Of a DNA stretch of 64,000 nucleotides, positions 34,301-42,719 are shown piece by piece. Position numbers and translations under genes: made by a program. A model generated the notes under the pieces. The model was not told the DNA's origin. It was given only the letters and a program-made list of their open reading frames with translations, and made no database searches. The first letter of the stretch is position 1. Each line of letters opens with the position of its first letter. This DNA is from Armatimonadota bacterium (GTDB lineage: Bacteria > Armatimonadota > Fimbriimonadia > Fimbriimonadales > Fimbriimonadaceae), in NCBI GenBank assembly GCA_017303935.1, contig JAFLBD010000003.1:434001-498000 (forward strand), written 5' to 3'.

Positions 34301-35988
34301 TTTCACCAAACGGTAGCCAGCAAGTTCAATTCGAAATCGAGTGCAAGCAGTTTGGATCGGCATCATTTTTGGTTCAGGCCAAGAGTGCCCAACATCAAGA
34401 TGGACTTCGTGTCAGCGTCCCGATCAAGGTTCACGGCCGAGTCAAACCAATGGCTCTAGTCGGTAAGGCAACTTCCGATACATCGCTTGAAATCAGTCGA
34501 GGAGATCTTGCGGAAGGAAACTTCTCCATTCGAATCAGCCCCAGCTACCGCAGCTTGCTCGATGCTTCGATCACGCGGTTGATGGACTATCCGTTCGGAT
34601 GCGCAGAGCAGACTCTCAACAAGTTCCTCGGCCCCGCCGAGTACATGCAGACGATGCAGACCCTCGGCACACCGCTCTCCAGCGAGATGCGCGAGAATAT
34701 CGCTCAATCCACGGAGAAAGGACTCCAGCGGCTGTACACGATGCAGTCCTCTTACGGCGGATGGGCGTGGTACCAAAATGGCGAACCCGATAAGCACATC
34801 ACGGCAATCGTGCTCGAAGGTTTGGGCCGGATGCGTCAACTCGGATTCGCTGTCGATGGAGTGATCCTGGACAACGGTCGTGCTTGGGCGGTTCGAACTT
34901 TGAGCGCGAAGCCTGCCAAGAACGAATACATGATCGACCGCTACATGTTGGCGGCGGCAGTATTGACTCTCGGCCCGGATGCCACTGCTGAGGCTAGCTT
35001 GCCAGCTCGCTGGAAGCCCGAGCACCCAACTTACTTGGTTGCAGCTGCTCTCCGAGGCTATGTGGCGATCGGCAACACGGCTAAGGCAACCGCCGCTTCC
35101 GAAGAGCTTTGGCGACGCGCCCAGGTTCGCGAAACCGTCATTCGGTGGCCGTCCACTTTGGGTTCTTACGATTCCGCCAGCACGATTCTCGCTCTGTTGC
35201 AATATGGCGTCAGCGCCGAGCAGTTCGAGAAAATGATGCAAGGTCTATCGGAAACTCAATACGGCGGAATGTGGTCGAGCACTCTCGATTCAGGTCTTGC
35301 CGTTCGAGCGATGTGCGCATCGCTCGCCAAGTTCCCCGAGCAGCCAATCACTGAACCCGTCGAAGTGTTGGTCAACGGAAAATCGCGTGGCACTCTAAAA
35401 CCGGGCGATTCAGTCTTCGCTTACACCAATGAAATGGATGAGTTGAAGCCTGGCAAGAACACGGTCGAACTTAAAGTAGCGTCCGGTGTCGTTCGATATG
35501 CAATCACTTGGTCGGATACCAAGTTCGAAAACAAACTTGAGGCAATTCCGGCTCAAGGCATCACAGTCAATCGAACGTTCCACGCGCTCACGACTGAGCG
35601 GTCAAATGATGGAAGCCTCAGCCTGGTGCCTACCAAGTCGCCAAGCACCCAGTTCACTCCTGGCCAGCCCGTCCGCTGCATCGCCAAGGTGAACAGCAAG
35701 AAGGCGTTGTCCTACGCAATGGTGCTGATCCCGCTTCCGGCAGGATTGAAGTCAGCAGAGCGCCTCGACATCGAAGACTGGACTTATTGGTTCGATATGG
35801 TAGATGTGTTCGATGACCGAATCGCGATCTATGTTCGCGATATTCCAAAGGGCGAAACAACCTTCGACTTCAACTTGCGTGCTGAAACACAAGGCTCGAC
35901 CAAGTGTCTCCCTGCGCAAGTGTTCGAAATGTACTCGCCAGAAATGTCAGCCAGTTCATCCGGAGCCACTATCGAGGTTCGGAAGTGA
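31327..35988 (+). CDS. bacterial alpha-2-macroglobulin
   Basis: A 1553-residue membrane-anchored bacterial A2M. An N-terminal helix (about 10-30) anchors it in the periplasm; residues 37-130 are a carboxypeptidase-regulatory-like Ig domain; next come MG domains and a bait region; the thioester motif is C1092-A-E-Q1095 in YPFGCAEQT, intact. The bait-proximal WFASIQTDSSGRA and complement-like domain follow. Such proteins trap proteases that cleave the bait by covalent linkage. It overlaps both neighbours by 4 bases. The usual partner PBP1C is absent; a VanW protein follows instead. Confidence 0.92.
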   Translation: MKLFSIFRSGGLMALLVFVGLICTFLAYGVTTEIPTGGVIGTVTMKENGKVLPNVGVILRPVVKDPEQEAQSKVHFMRTDATGKFAFRNVPAGVYSVEVSATAHTLDEKKIVVNEGKTQTLNLALDPIEPYLTIYTSQKVFTPKEDPNIQIHGFVKEKSLKVKLYSVPIETILKTRNWYELFRPYNNVNSFAELEKNLPNAKAVQEFDWKIEPNDAEGTFKKTLATPKLAPGIYWMRLESGKAQRSTFLMVSEIGMVAKVAKGKLDAFVSNIVTGEPIPGAKLTYSFGESATEIATSDSTGQAKADVKIPGVEQSIDSAVIAEYKGSHAIITFSDYGYRPDGAKILIYTDRPVYRPGDEVQFKAIVREPNGYRYKLPAATNAQVRVLDYTDRVLEEFTAPINNFGTLNGKFNLPKYSTQSVTIEVTIGDAAERQWVNIQSYRKPEFKITVEPKKGYFIRGDVAQFTVKCEYFFGGPVVGAKIDATFFKSPLWSWVDPDTGEEESSGGYGEDYLGDQSTVTDQNGEATVTFNTADIKFSQWDDIDQELSVQISGSEGDDRYFDGQGSVKLVRGDYNLVIDQESYVVRPGEDANFEVTLSSNDPKSTESWAGKQIEVESGFEIWNGKDSSFHPESKQVVTVDKDGKAKFTFKPGGTGDYRVKARISDSRGNLIQSSAWVWCWAQGQSWESPSSNLTLLLDKKTYKPGDDAKVLVRSGQKSGSVWVTVETDRVTLTKVVKLSEGIGEFTFPVTDDLKPNAFVTVSSIYEKKFTDARRKLKIDRSDESINIAIKPSKAKLQPGETVKYDLTTTDINGNPVSADLSLSIVDEAIYAIASDTLNLMDEFYPERYSQVGTYNSFPEVYLDGGDKAESKMSGEARIRTDFRDTAGWFASIQTDSSGRATVDLKLPDNLTSWRATAVGLTSDTKVGKSAFNVTVAKDLMVRFSAPQYFTQGDKAIVTANVNSSTDAAQDVEVKLQAEGCNVIGESTKKVTVSPNGSQQVQFEIECKQFGSASFLVQAKSAQHQDGLRVSVPIKVHGRVKPMALVGKATSDTSLEISRGDLAEGNFSIRISPSYRSLLDASITRLMDYPFGCAEQTLNKFLGPAEYMQTMQTLGTPLSSEMRENIAQSTEKGLQRLYTMQSSYGGWAWYQNGEPDKHITAIVLEGLGRMRQLGFAVDGVILDNGRAWAVRTLSAKPAKNEYMIDRYMLAAAVLTLGPDATAEASLPARWKPEHPTYLVAAALRGYVAIGNTAKATAASEELWRRAQVRETVIRWPSTLGSYDSASTILALLQYGVSAEQFEKMMQGLSETQYGGMWSSTLDSGLAVRAMCASLAKFPEQPITEPVEVLVNGKSRGTLKPGDSVFAYTNEMDELKPGKNTVELKVASGVVRYAITWSDTKFENKLEAIPAQGITVNRTFHALTTERSNDGSLSLVPTKSPSTQFTPGQPVRCIAKVNSKKALSYAMVLIPLPAGLKSAERLDIEDWTYWFDMVDVFDDRIAIYVRDIPKGETTFDFNLRAETQGSTKCLPAQVFEMYSPEMSASSSGATIEVRK

Positions 35989-36716
35989 AGCTGGCTCTGA
36001 CTGGGTTGTTGACGACAGTGGGTCTGGGCGGCGCGATAGCGGTGCTCCAGACCCCAGGGGAAACGGACCTCGGCGCGTACTCCACTACACTCAAGGGTCG
36101 AAACAGCAATCAGCGCCAGAACGCAATTCGGGCTCTCGAAGAGCTGAATGGTAAGGTCATCGCTCCGGGCGCGGAGTTTAGCTTCAACCAAACCGTTAAG
36201 GGCTGGACTCGCGACGTCGGCTACAAGCTCGCTCCCGTAAGCTACAACGGTCAGTTAGTGGATAGCTGGGGCGGTGGGGTCTGCCAGACGAGCACGACGC
36301 TTTACAATGCTGCGCTTCTCGCTGGATTGGAAGTGACCGAGCGCAATCGTCACCGGTTCATGCCAAGCTACGTGCCGCCAGGGCGAGACGCCGCCGTCGC
36401 CTTTGAGAACATCGATCTACGATTCCGAAACACGTATCCTTTTCCGATTCGGATTCTCGGATCAGTTCAAGGTGAACGCCTCATCATCAAACTCTCTGGC
36501 TCGGGCAAGGCGGTCACTCCACTCAGCGTGTCCAACGAAGTCCGAGACATTCGAGAGAAGTCCACACACGTTTATCGCGGGACGAAAGACCGAATTCGAA
36601 ACTCCGGCAAGACAGGCTTTGAAGTGTGGGTTTATCGCAACTGGGCAGATCGGCGAGAGCTGATCAGCACCGATGATTACCCTGCGATGGATGCGGTGAT
36701 AGAAAAGTCCCGGTAA
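35985..36716 (+). CDS. VanW family protein
   Basis: A 243-residue protein with an N-terminal signal anchor and a full VanW domain: APGAEFSFNQTV, the SYNGQLVDSWGGGVCQTSTT block, and RFRNTYPFPIRI. The GTG start (35985) overlaps the A2M stop by 4 bases and has GAGG about 8 bases upstream; longer frames begin inside A2M. VanW proteins are linked to peptidoglycan or cell wall interaction; the biochemical role is unknown. Presence does not imply vancomycin resistance. Confidence 0.88.
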   Translation: MKLALTGLLTTVGLGGAIAVLQTPGETDLGAYSTTLKGRNSNQRQNAIRALEELNGKVIAPGAEFSFNQTVKGWTRDVGYKLAPVSYNGQLVDSWGGGVCQTSTTLYNAALLAGLEVTERNRHRFMPSYVPPGRDAAVAFENIDLRFRNTYPFPIRILGSVQGERLIIKLSGSGKAVTPLSVSNEVRDIREKSTHVYRGTKDRIRNSGKTGFEVWVYRNWADRRELISTDDYPAMDAVIEKSR

Positions 36717-36772
36717 TCCTAACATCTTGGCATCTTGCACGTCTATGGAACGGTAAGCACGGGTCAACGCGC

Positions 36773-38461
36773 ATGTTTGGAACGGTACAGAAATTTCGAA
36801 TCAGCTTTGTTAGTGTGCTAGCCGTATTGGGTTGCATGAGTTTTGCGCAAACTCCTGGTGCGACCGTACAGGCAGGGATCGATGCGGCCATTGCGGCGGG
36901 TCAAACCACTTACCGACTGCCCGCAGGTCAAATCAGCCTCACTGAGAGTATCGTGATTCCGGCTGGTACCAAGAATCTGACCATCTTGGGCGCCTCTGGC
37001 ACTCGGCTCGTCCGAACCAATACGGCCGATTATCCACTGATCCGAATCGGAGACGGATCGCCATATGGCTACGATAACAGTTCATTCTCCAGGTACTCGA
37101 GCTTCGCGGCAAACCCAGCCGCTGAGGGTGACACGACGATCACCACGACTGGCATTCCTCCGACTCAAACGGGTTGGTACGCGATCATCGGAACCCACTC
37201 TTTGAACGATATCGTGACCCACTCCAATGGCGTTCAGACCTATTGGTTCAAGCGCGAGCTTATTCGGGTCACTGGAATCAATGGCAATGTCCTGACCATC
37301 GATCAGCCTTTAGGTCGGGATTTTGGCAATCCAGAATTGAGACTCGTGAGCCCAGATGGGGCCATTCCGTCGAATCGGTTCGTGGCCGAAAACATCACCC
37401 TTCGGGACTTCTCAATCGCTGGTCGATCAACGGTCAACAATGGGATGGTGCAAAAGGCTGTGGTCGCTTGCATGGTCCAGAACTTGACTCTTGATGATCT
37501 CACCATCACCGGTTTCGTCAATACTGCGGTCAGCGTTCAGTTCGGCAAGGGCATCACGGCTACGAAGCTTCGAATCTCGGACGGCAATCTCAGCTCTCTC
37601 GGCTACGGGCTTGAATTCATGGGCACCCGAATGGTCACGGTGCGCAACTGCACTTTCAGCACGATTCGATGCGGCACGATTTTCCAAAGCGGCAATATGG
37701 ACGCTTTGATCGAAGATGTTGTCGCAACAAGCAACGTCGTTACTGGCCTCGACGGCGGTCACGGAACGGGTGACAAGCGCATCACTTTCCGGCGATGCCT
37801 CGCAACCAACTTCAATGTCGCGAATCCTTCTTATCGACGAGGCACTTCAGACGTCACCATCGAAGACTGCACCGCTCTGGACGGCTTCAGCATTTATGGC
37901 GGCGCCAAGAATGTCGTGATCCGCGGCATGTATCCGGGCCAGACCATGACTGGAACTGTGATCCGCATGTTCACCGACTCTGGCGGCTCCGGCGTTCCAC
38001 AGGGCCTTAGCTATGTCGAGTCACTCACACTGGAGAACGGTGCCACCGTACGAGGAGTTCTGGATGGCGTAAACACCCAGCTGCTGTCGATCACCAACAC
38101 ACCACCCGCGCTCGGCACGCTGACCATTCGAAATTGGTCGTTCAAGAATACGGTTTCCAATACTGGTGCAGCACTATTTTTGAACAGCACCAGCATCCCT
38201 TCAAATGTGATCGTCGAGAACAGCCGGCTTGAGAACACCTACCTTTATAGTGCACCGATCCTAATCAACAGTACGACTGGAGCAGGGCGATTCAACCTGG
38301 TTCTCAAGAATAATCGCTTCGTCACCACCGGGAGACATGCTCTGATGATCATGAATGCGGCTAACGTTGCAGTTGCTGACGAAAATGGCAACACCTATAA
38401 TGGTGCACAGCTTCAGAACACTCAGGTCTATGGTGCATTTCAGGTCGGAATGCGCCCCTGA
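36773..38461 (+). CDS. secreted right-handed beta-helix protein
   Basis: A 562-residue exported protein. A hydrophobic leader (residues 9-25) precedes a pectate-lyase-like start (TVQAGIDAAIAAGQTTYRLPAGQI) and beta-helix coils with NVTIEDC-like repeats across residues 200-540. No catalytic residues of pectate lyases are evident. The central SLNDIVTHSNG and KRELIRVTG phrases recur in the next gene, showing a tandem duplication. Likely binds or cleaves polysaccharide at the cell surface. Confidence 0.75.
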   Translation: MFGTVQKFRISFVSVLAVLGCMSFAQTPGATVQAGIDAAIAAGQTTYRLPAGQISLTESIVIPAGTKNLTILGASGTRLVRTNTADYPLIRIGDGSPYGYDNSSFSRYSSFAANPAAEGDTTITTTGIPPTQTGWYAIIGTHSLNDIVTHSNGVQTYWFKRELIRVTGINGNVLTIDQPLGRDFGNPELRLVSPDGAIPSNRFVAENITLRDFSIAGRSTVNNGMVQKAVVACMVQNLTLDDLTITGFVNTAVSVQFGKGITATKLRISDGNLSSLGYGLEFMGTRMVTVRNCTFSTIRCGTIFQSGNMDALIEDVVATSNVVTGLDGGHGTGDKRITFRRCLATNFNVANPSYRRGTSDVTIEDCTALDGFSIYGGAKNVVIRGMYPGQTMTGTVIRMFTDSGGSGVPQGLSYVESLTLENGATVRGVLDGVNTQLLSITNTPPALGTLTIRNWSFKNTVSNTGAALFLNSTSIPSNVIVENSRLENTYLYSAPILINSTTGAGRFNLVLKNNRFVTTGRHALMIMNAANVAVADENGNTYNGAQLQNTQVYGAFQVGMRP

Positions 38462-38521
38462 GAAAATTATCACTATTTAGTCGCAATCCTACTAACACTT
38501 TCAGGAAATTTAAGACAAAAT

Positions 38522-38559
38522 ACGAGGGACTGGCAGATTGTCAGGTTCCTCGTTTTTTT
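38522..38559 (+). terminator. intrinsic terminator between beta-helix genes
   Basis: ACGAGGGAC (38522-38530) pairs with GTTCCTCGT (38545-38553, one G-T) followed by seven T. The two beta-helix genes are separate transcripts. Confidence 0.9.
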
Positions 38560-38588
38560 GCATTTTTGCTATGAGCGCAGCCCTCTCA

Positions 38589-40304
38589 ATGAATATGAAG
38601 TTTTCTACAGGCATTTTGCTTGGCATGGCTCTGATCAAAGTGGCCGGAGCACAAGCATACGCCGATGGCAATGTCATACAAGCCCAACTCAATGCGGCAT
38701 TGTCGAGCGGCATGCCATTTTTTGTACTCCCGAACACCACGATCACGCTGAAGAGTTCGCTGACAATCCCGAGCACCGCGCGCGACTTTACGTTGATCGG
38801 CGGGGATAATACAAAGCTGATTCGCTCTTCTGCTGCGGACTTCCCGCTCTTGTTAATTGGAAATCAAAACACATTCGCTTTTTCAAATACTCCGTTTGCA
38901 GCGTTCCAAAAATTCAACATCCAGCCAGCTTCAGAAGGGGCGAGCACACTGCAACTCAGTTCGGCCACGACATGCCCTCCTGGTACCTACGCCATCGTTG
39001 GGGCGCATCCGACAAATGATATCGTTCGCCACTCGAACGGCATCACGACCTTCCAATTTAAGCGCGAACTCATCAAAGTAACTGGGCAATCCGGAACAAC
39101 TTTGACTCTGGCCGAGCCAATAGGGCGGGCATTCGACACTCCCGAACTCTATTTGATCGAGGCAGATTCTGCGCCGAGTTCTCAGTGGCAGATCGCAACT
39201 CGAATCCGTGTGATCAACGTTGCAATGGACGGGCGATTGGGAGATATCACCGATGGCCGCGCGGCTATCAGCAAATTGAATCGCGTCTCAAAAGCGTTCG
39301 TAGTAGGACTCGCGCAAGACATCAATATCGATAATGTTAGAGTTAAGGGATTCAGCAATTCCGGCATCAACGTGATGATGAGCAAGCGGGTCACAATCCA
39401 GAACGCAACGATCTCGGAGGGAAACACCAAGGACCTTGGTTATGGCATCGAATTCGCTGCTACTCGGTTTACTTCGACCTACAACTCGACGATGCAGGAC
39501 ATGCAGGTTGGCATAATTTTCCAATCAGGCGCCATGGATGGCTATGTTTCGAACTGTGCGATTCCTCCAGGGCGAGGGTCTTTCGACGTCAGCCACGGTT
39601 GCGGCGAAAAACGGATCACCTACGAAAATTGCACCGCCGACAAGTTCAAGTTCGGAAACTCCAGCTACCGGCGCGGAGGCAAGGATCTCAGAATCATCAA
39701 CTGCAGCGCGTTTAAGGATCTTGTCATCAACTCCAACGCCGAAGATGTCCTGATTAGAGGTTATCACCCATCCGAACCGATCACGGCTCAGCGGATTCTG
39801 ATTTTTACAAACCAAGATGGCTTCGGGATTCCAACAGGACCAATCGGACCGATTTCACTGCGGACGGAACAAGCGATCATAAGCAACTACGAGCTCCCCG
39901 GCAAGACGCTGGAATTCATCAACGATGTCGCGACGACTCCTTCTAAGCTAGGTAGCGGAACATTCGTGAACACGGTCTTCCAAAACAAACTGCTCTCCGG
40001 TAACGGTGTCATTGAGGTCGGCGGAATCACCAATCCTTGCTCCCTCACCTTCCAGAGCTGCGGGTTCAACAACTACAACCCTTCGATCCCTCCAGTCAAG
40101 TTCTGGGGTGTTGGTAGCGGTGGAGCGTGGAATGCCAGCTTTACTTCTTGCACCTTCACAGGGCAGGCACCACATGCACTTCGAACGGAGACTGGAGCAA
40201 ACGGTACTTACCACTTCACTGGAAACACCTACAATGGCTCTCCTGTGACCGCCACCAATACGAGTAACGGCGGTGCTCCAGGGTCAACGTTCGTCTTCCA
40301 TTGA
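38589..40304 (+). CDS. secreted right-handed beta-helix protein, paralog
   Basis: A 571-residue exported protein parallel in layout to the gene at 36773: signal peptide ending in AGAQA, then IPSTARDFTLIGGDNTKL, the TNDIVRHSNG and KRELIKVTGQ phrases, and beta-helix coils to the end. In-frame starts also occur at 38571 and 38595. The closest resemblance to the upstream copy is in the middle third; the ends differ. Convergent with the dockerin-tailed gene at 40376. Confidence 0.75.
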   Translation: MNMKFSTGILLGMALIKVAGAQAYADGNVIQAQLNAALSSGMPFFVLPNTTITLKSSLTIPSTARDFTLIGGDNTKLIRSSAADFPLLLIGNQNTFAFSNTPFAAFQKFNIQPASEGASTLQLSSATTCPPGTYAIVGAHPTNDIVRHSNGITTFQFKRELIKVTGQSGTTLTLAEPIGRAFDTPELYLIEADSAPSSQWQIATRIRVINVAMDGRLGDITDGRAAISKLNRVSKAFVVGLAQDINIDNVRVKGFSNSGINVMMSKRVTIQNATISEGNTKDLGYGIEFAATRFTSTYNSTMQDMQVGIIFQSGAMDGYVSNCAIPPGRGSFDVSHGCGEKRITYENCTADKFKFGNSSYRRGGKDLRIINCSAFKDLVINSNAEDVLIRGYHPSEPITAQRILIFTNQDGFGIPTGPIGPISLRTEQAIISNYELPGKTLEFINDVATTPSKLGSGTFVNTVFQNKLLSGNGVIEVGGITNPCSLTFQSCGFNNYNPSIPPVKFWGVGSGGAWNASFTSCTFTGQAPHALRTETGANGTYHFTGNTYNGSPVTATNTSNGGAPGSTFVFH

Positions 40305-40319
40305 TCTGAAATACTTACG

Positions 40320-40353
40320 AAAAAACGAGCGGCTGGATATTTCCAGCCGCTCG
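40320..40353 (-). terminator. intrinsic terminator of dockerin-tailed gene
   Basis: Perfect 11-bp stem (40326-40336 with 40343-40353), 6-base loop, then six T on the minus strand. Serves the gene at 40376 and also lies after the beta-helix gene on the plus strand. Confidence 0.9.
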
Positions 40354-40375
40354 AATCGTTTTGTCTCGATATTCC

Positions 40376-42613
40376 TTAAGGAATGTCGCTCTCGCCGAAG
40401 TTGGCGACCACGATATCGAAGTCAGTCGAGCCGACCTCACCATCGCCATCAACATCGCCGACGCCAGAGTTGCCAAAGTTAGCTACCAGAGCATCGAAGT
40501 CAGTCGAGCCGATTTCTCCATCGCTGTTCACGTCGCCGTTGACCATCGCGATCGAGACGCCGCTCACGCCGAGCGAAGTCAGATTCAACGAACCAGCAGG
40601 GCCGCGTCGCAAGAACGTGCCGCCACTGAGAGCGAGGTCGTAGTTACCGCGCAGAGTGGTTTGGAACGAGAACGTGCCGTTCGGGTTGACCGTCACAGGG
40701 ATGTTCGATGCAGTTCCGCCGCCGACTGGAGTCAGGCGTGCAGTCATGTTGATCGCACCACCGGAATAGGTTCCGAGATTGGCAGTACCGCTAATCGTTT
40801 CTGCAACAGGAGTCGGAACCGACAAAGTTGCAGAGAAGTTAGGGTTGCTACCAGCCTTAAATGGATCCAACTTCAAAGTGCCAGGAGTTGCAGCCGCATT
40901 GACTTCCAATCGGAAGTTGTAGGTTCGGCCGTAATAAATGGCATTGGTTGGACTCGTTGGCATCGAGAATGTCAACTTGTCGCCAGTGTGAGTGTAGGTC
41001 CAATCGTTAGCCGCATTGGTGTCGATGTCTCGGAATTGAACGTTCGTCACGTTCAACGCGTTGTCGACAGGAATGGTGAAGCCATCGATTTGGCGATCCA
41101 TGTCCAGGTTGAACACAGCGTAGTCGTAGTTGTATCGACCATTGCCAAGGTTGGTCACATAGACCGCAACAATCACATCACCTTCTGTTCGAGGAGTAGC
41201 GATCGTGTTGGTCGAACCCGTCCAAGAATAGATCGCTGGGCCTTGCACCAACGAACCGGTCGTGGTGAAGTTCCAAGTCGTACCGCTCCAAGCAGCAGTC
41301 GCCACTCGGTAGCAGAGGTTGTTGTACTTGTTGTAGTCGTCTGCGGTGATGTAATACGCTTCGTATCGCAACGAACCGCCAGCCAACAGGTCTTGGTCTC
41401 GAACTTGGAGTCGATTCTGCTCACCGGTCAGGTTAAGATTCGAAACGACACCCGTGACTGGATCGCGCTTCTGCGTACCGTTCATTCGGCGAACGCGGTC
41501 CATACCGCCATTCGCGAACCAGGATCCTTCTGGAGTCCATACGCCGGTAAATGGGTTGACTTCGTTTCGTGGTCCAAGCTGAGTTCGGTCGGAGTTGTTT
41601 CCAGTGCCATACGTATCGGTGCAATTTGCGCCGAGAGCGTATCCACCAGGAGTTCCGCAAGTTCCAGTAGCACAAGAGGATGCGTTTGTTGCGTACCAAC
41701 CGTGCTTCAAATAGCCTTCACCGATCTGCTCAAACTTGGTGCCAACCATTCGGTAGACGTTCATACAAATCACTGGGTGATTGGGTTGTAGTACGGAGTC
41801 AAAACTAAAGCCGCTTGTCTGCCAAGGAATCGTCACCGTTCCAGAGTTACAGGACGTAGTGGACATGGTCAAACCGCTAACGCCGTTTGGATAGGCTGTG
41901 GTTCCGCGGCCAGCTGATGAAAGCGAGCCCAGGGCCGAAATGCTGACGTCGTAGATGCCAGCTCGACTTCCGCCGCCACCGTGGCCCGATGGGACTGGAA
42001 GCGGATCGTTGGTGAGACCACCGACCCAAGCGACGTCCAAAACAAACGAGAACGAGCCGATCCATTCGGAATTGGCTTCAGGCATGCGGAGCATGGTCGC
42101 CATTTCCTTCGAAATCTTGTAATCCGCGCCCATCAATTCGATCTTCTTGTTGACCGAATCAAAGTTCACTTGGAAAGCAGAAGTAACGAAACTGCAGGAC
42201 TTTCCGTTCGAACCGGTTACAGTACCGACCAATTTCCAACCGCCATCTGGAGCGCTGGCCAACGGGATCACCTGCATGTCGGTGAAGTTGAGCGTCGCGC
42301 CTGAAGCGGTCGACATTGTGAAACCGCCCTTCAGCTTGATGGAGCCCGAATTAACATGGTGGAACAGACTTTGAACGGTTCCGAATGAGATGTCTGTTTT
42401 TGCGCTATCAACGGCGAACCCAACCGGATCCTCCATGAAGCTGCCTACAGCAGTAGACTTGACCGAATTCAATCGGAGGCCAAAGGCATCCATTCGGTGC
42501 GAGTTGAAGTTCATCGAGGCGGTACCGCCCGTGACCTTCCAAGTCTGTTGTGCGTGCGCGGCTCCAACAGAGGCGACCAATATAGCCGCCAATACACACT
42601 TTTTAGTATTCAT
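40376..42613 (-). CDS. large secreted protein with C-terminal dockerin-like repeats
   Basis: A 745-residue exported protein: signal peptide ending in AHA, a beta-rich N-terminal domain (25-210), a long middle region with Gly, Thr, Asn-rich strands and six or more cysteines (CSFV, CNSG, CATGTCGTP, CTDT), then an Ig-like module. The last 55 residues are two calcium loops (GDVNSDGEIGSTDFD and GDVDGDGEVGSTDFD). No catalytic motif is visible. A weak GGGAAAG precedes the ATG. It matches the tail of the 18861 gene, so the module is reused across secreted proteins. Confidence 0.72.
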   Translation of the reverse strand: MNTKKCVLAAILVASVGAAHAQQTWKVTGGTASMNFNSHRMDAFGLRLNSVKSTAVGSFMEDPVGFAVDSAKTDISFGTVQSLFHHVNSGSIKLKGGFTMSTASGATLNFTDMQVIPLASAPDGGWKLVGTVTGSNGKSCSFVTSAFQVNFDSVNKKIELMGADYKISKEMATMLRMPEANSEWIGSFSFVLDVAWVGGLTNDPLPVPSGHGGGGSRAGIYDVSISALGSLSSAGRGTTAYPNGVSGLTMSTTSCNSGTVTIPWQTSGFSFDSVLQPNHPVICMNVYRMVGTKFEQIGEGYLKHGWYATNASSCATGTCGTPGGYALGANCTDTYGTGNNSDRTQLGPRNEVNPFTGVWTPEGSWFANGGMDRVRRMNGTQKRDPVTGVVSNLNLTGEQNRLQVRDQDLLAGGSLRYEAYYITADDYNKYNNLCYRVATAAWSGTTWNFTTTGSLVQGPAIYSWTGSTNTIATPRTEGDVIVAVYVTNLGNGRYNYDYAVFNLDMDRQIDGFTIPVDNALNVTNVQFRDIDTNAANDWTYTHTGDKLTFSMPTSPTNAIYYGRTYNFRLEVNAAATPGTLKLDPFKAGSNPNFSATLSVPTPVAETISGTANLGTYSGGAINMTARLTPVGGGTASNIPVTVNPNGTFSFQTTLRGNYDLALSGGTFLRRGPAGSLNLTSLGVSGVSIAMVNGDVNSDGEIGSTDFDALVANFGNSGVGDVDGDGEVGSTDFDIVVANFGESDIP

Positions 42614-42719
42614 AATTGCTTTCCCAAAGAACAGGAATGCCCGTTAATACGGACTTATCTGGGCTATTTTATGTCGGGTTTCATGCCAGGACAACCGGTA
42701 CCTAGACAATCTAGTATTT

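Noticed and set aside
35985-36716. VanW as evidence of vancomycin resistance
   Set aside because: VanW domains are widespread without resistance clusters; no vanHAX genes are present.
40383-40530. Short repeated phrases as a CRISPR-like array
   Set aside because: They are the two calcium-loop repeats of a coding sequence; no regular repeat-spacer pattern exists anywhere in the window.
40361-41791. Long plus-strand open frame opposite the dockerin-tailed gene
   Set aside because: It is antisense to a gene with a signal peptide, dockerin motifs and terminator; codon pattern of the minus strand is the coherent one.
18861-42613. Dockerin-like repeats as evidence of a cellulosome
   Set aside because: No cohesin, scaffoldin or cellulase is seen, and the modules occur on unrelated proteins.
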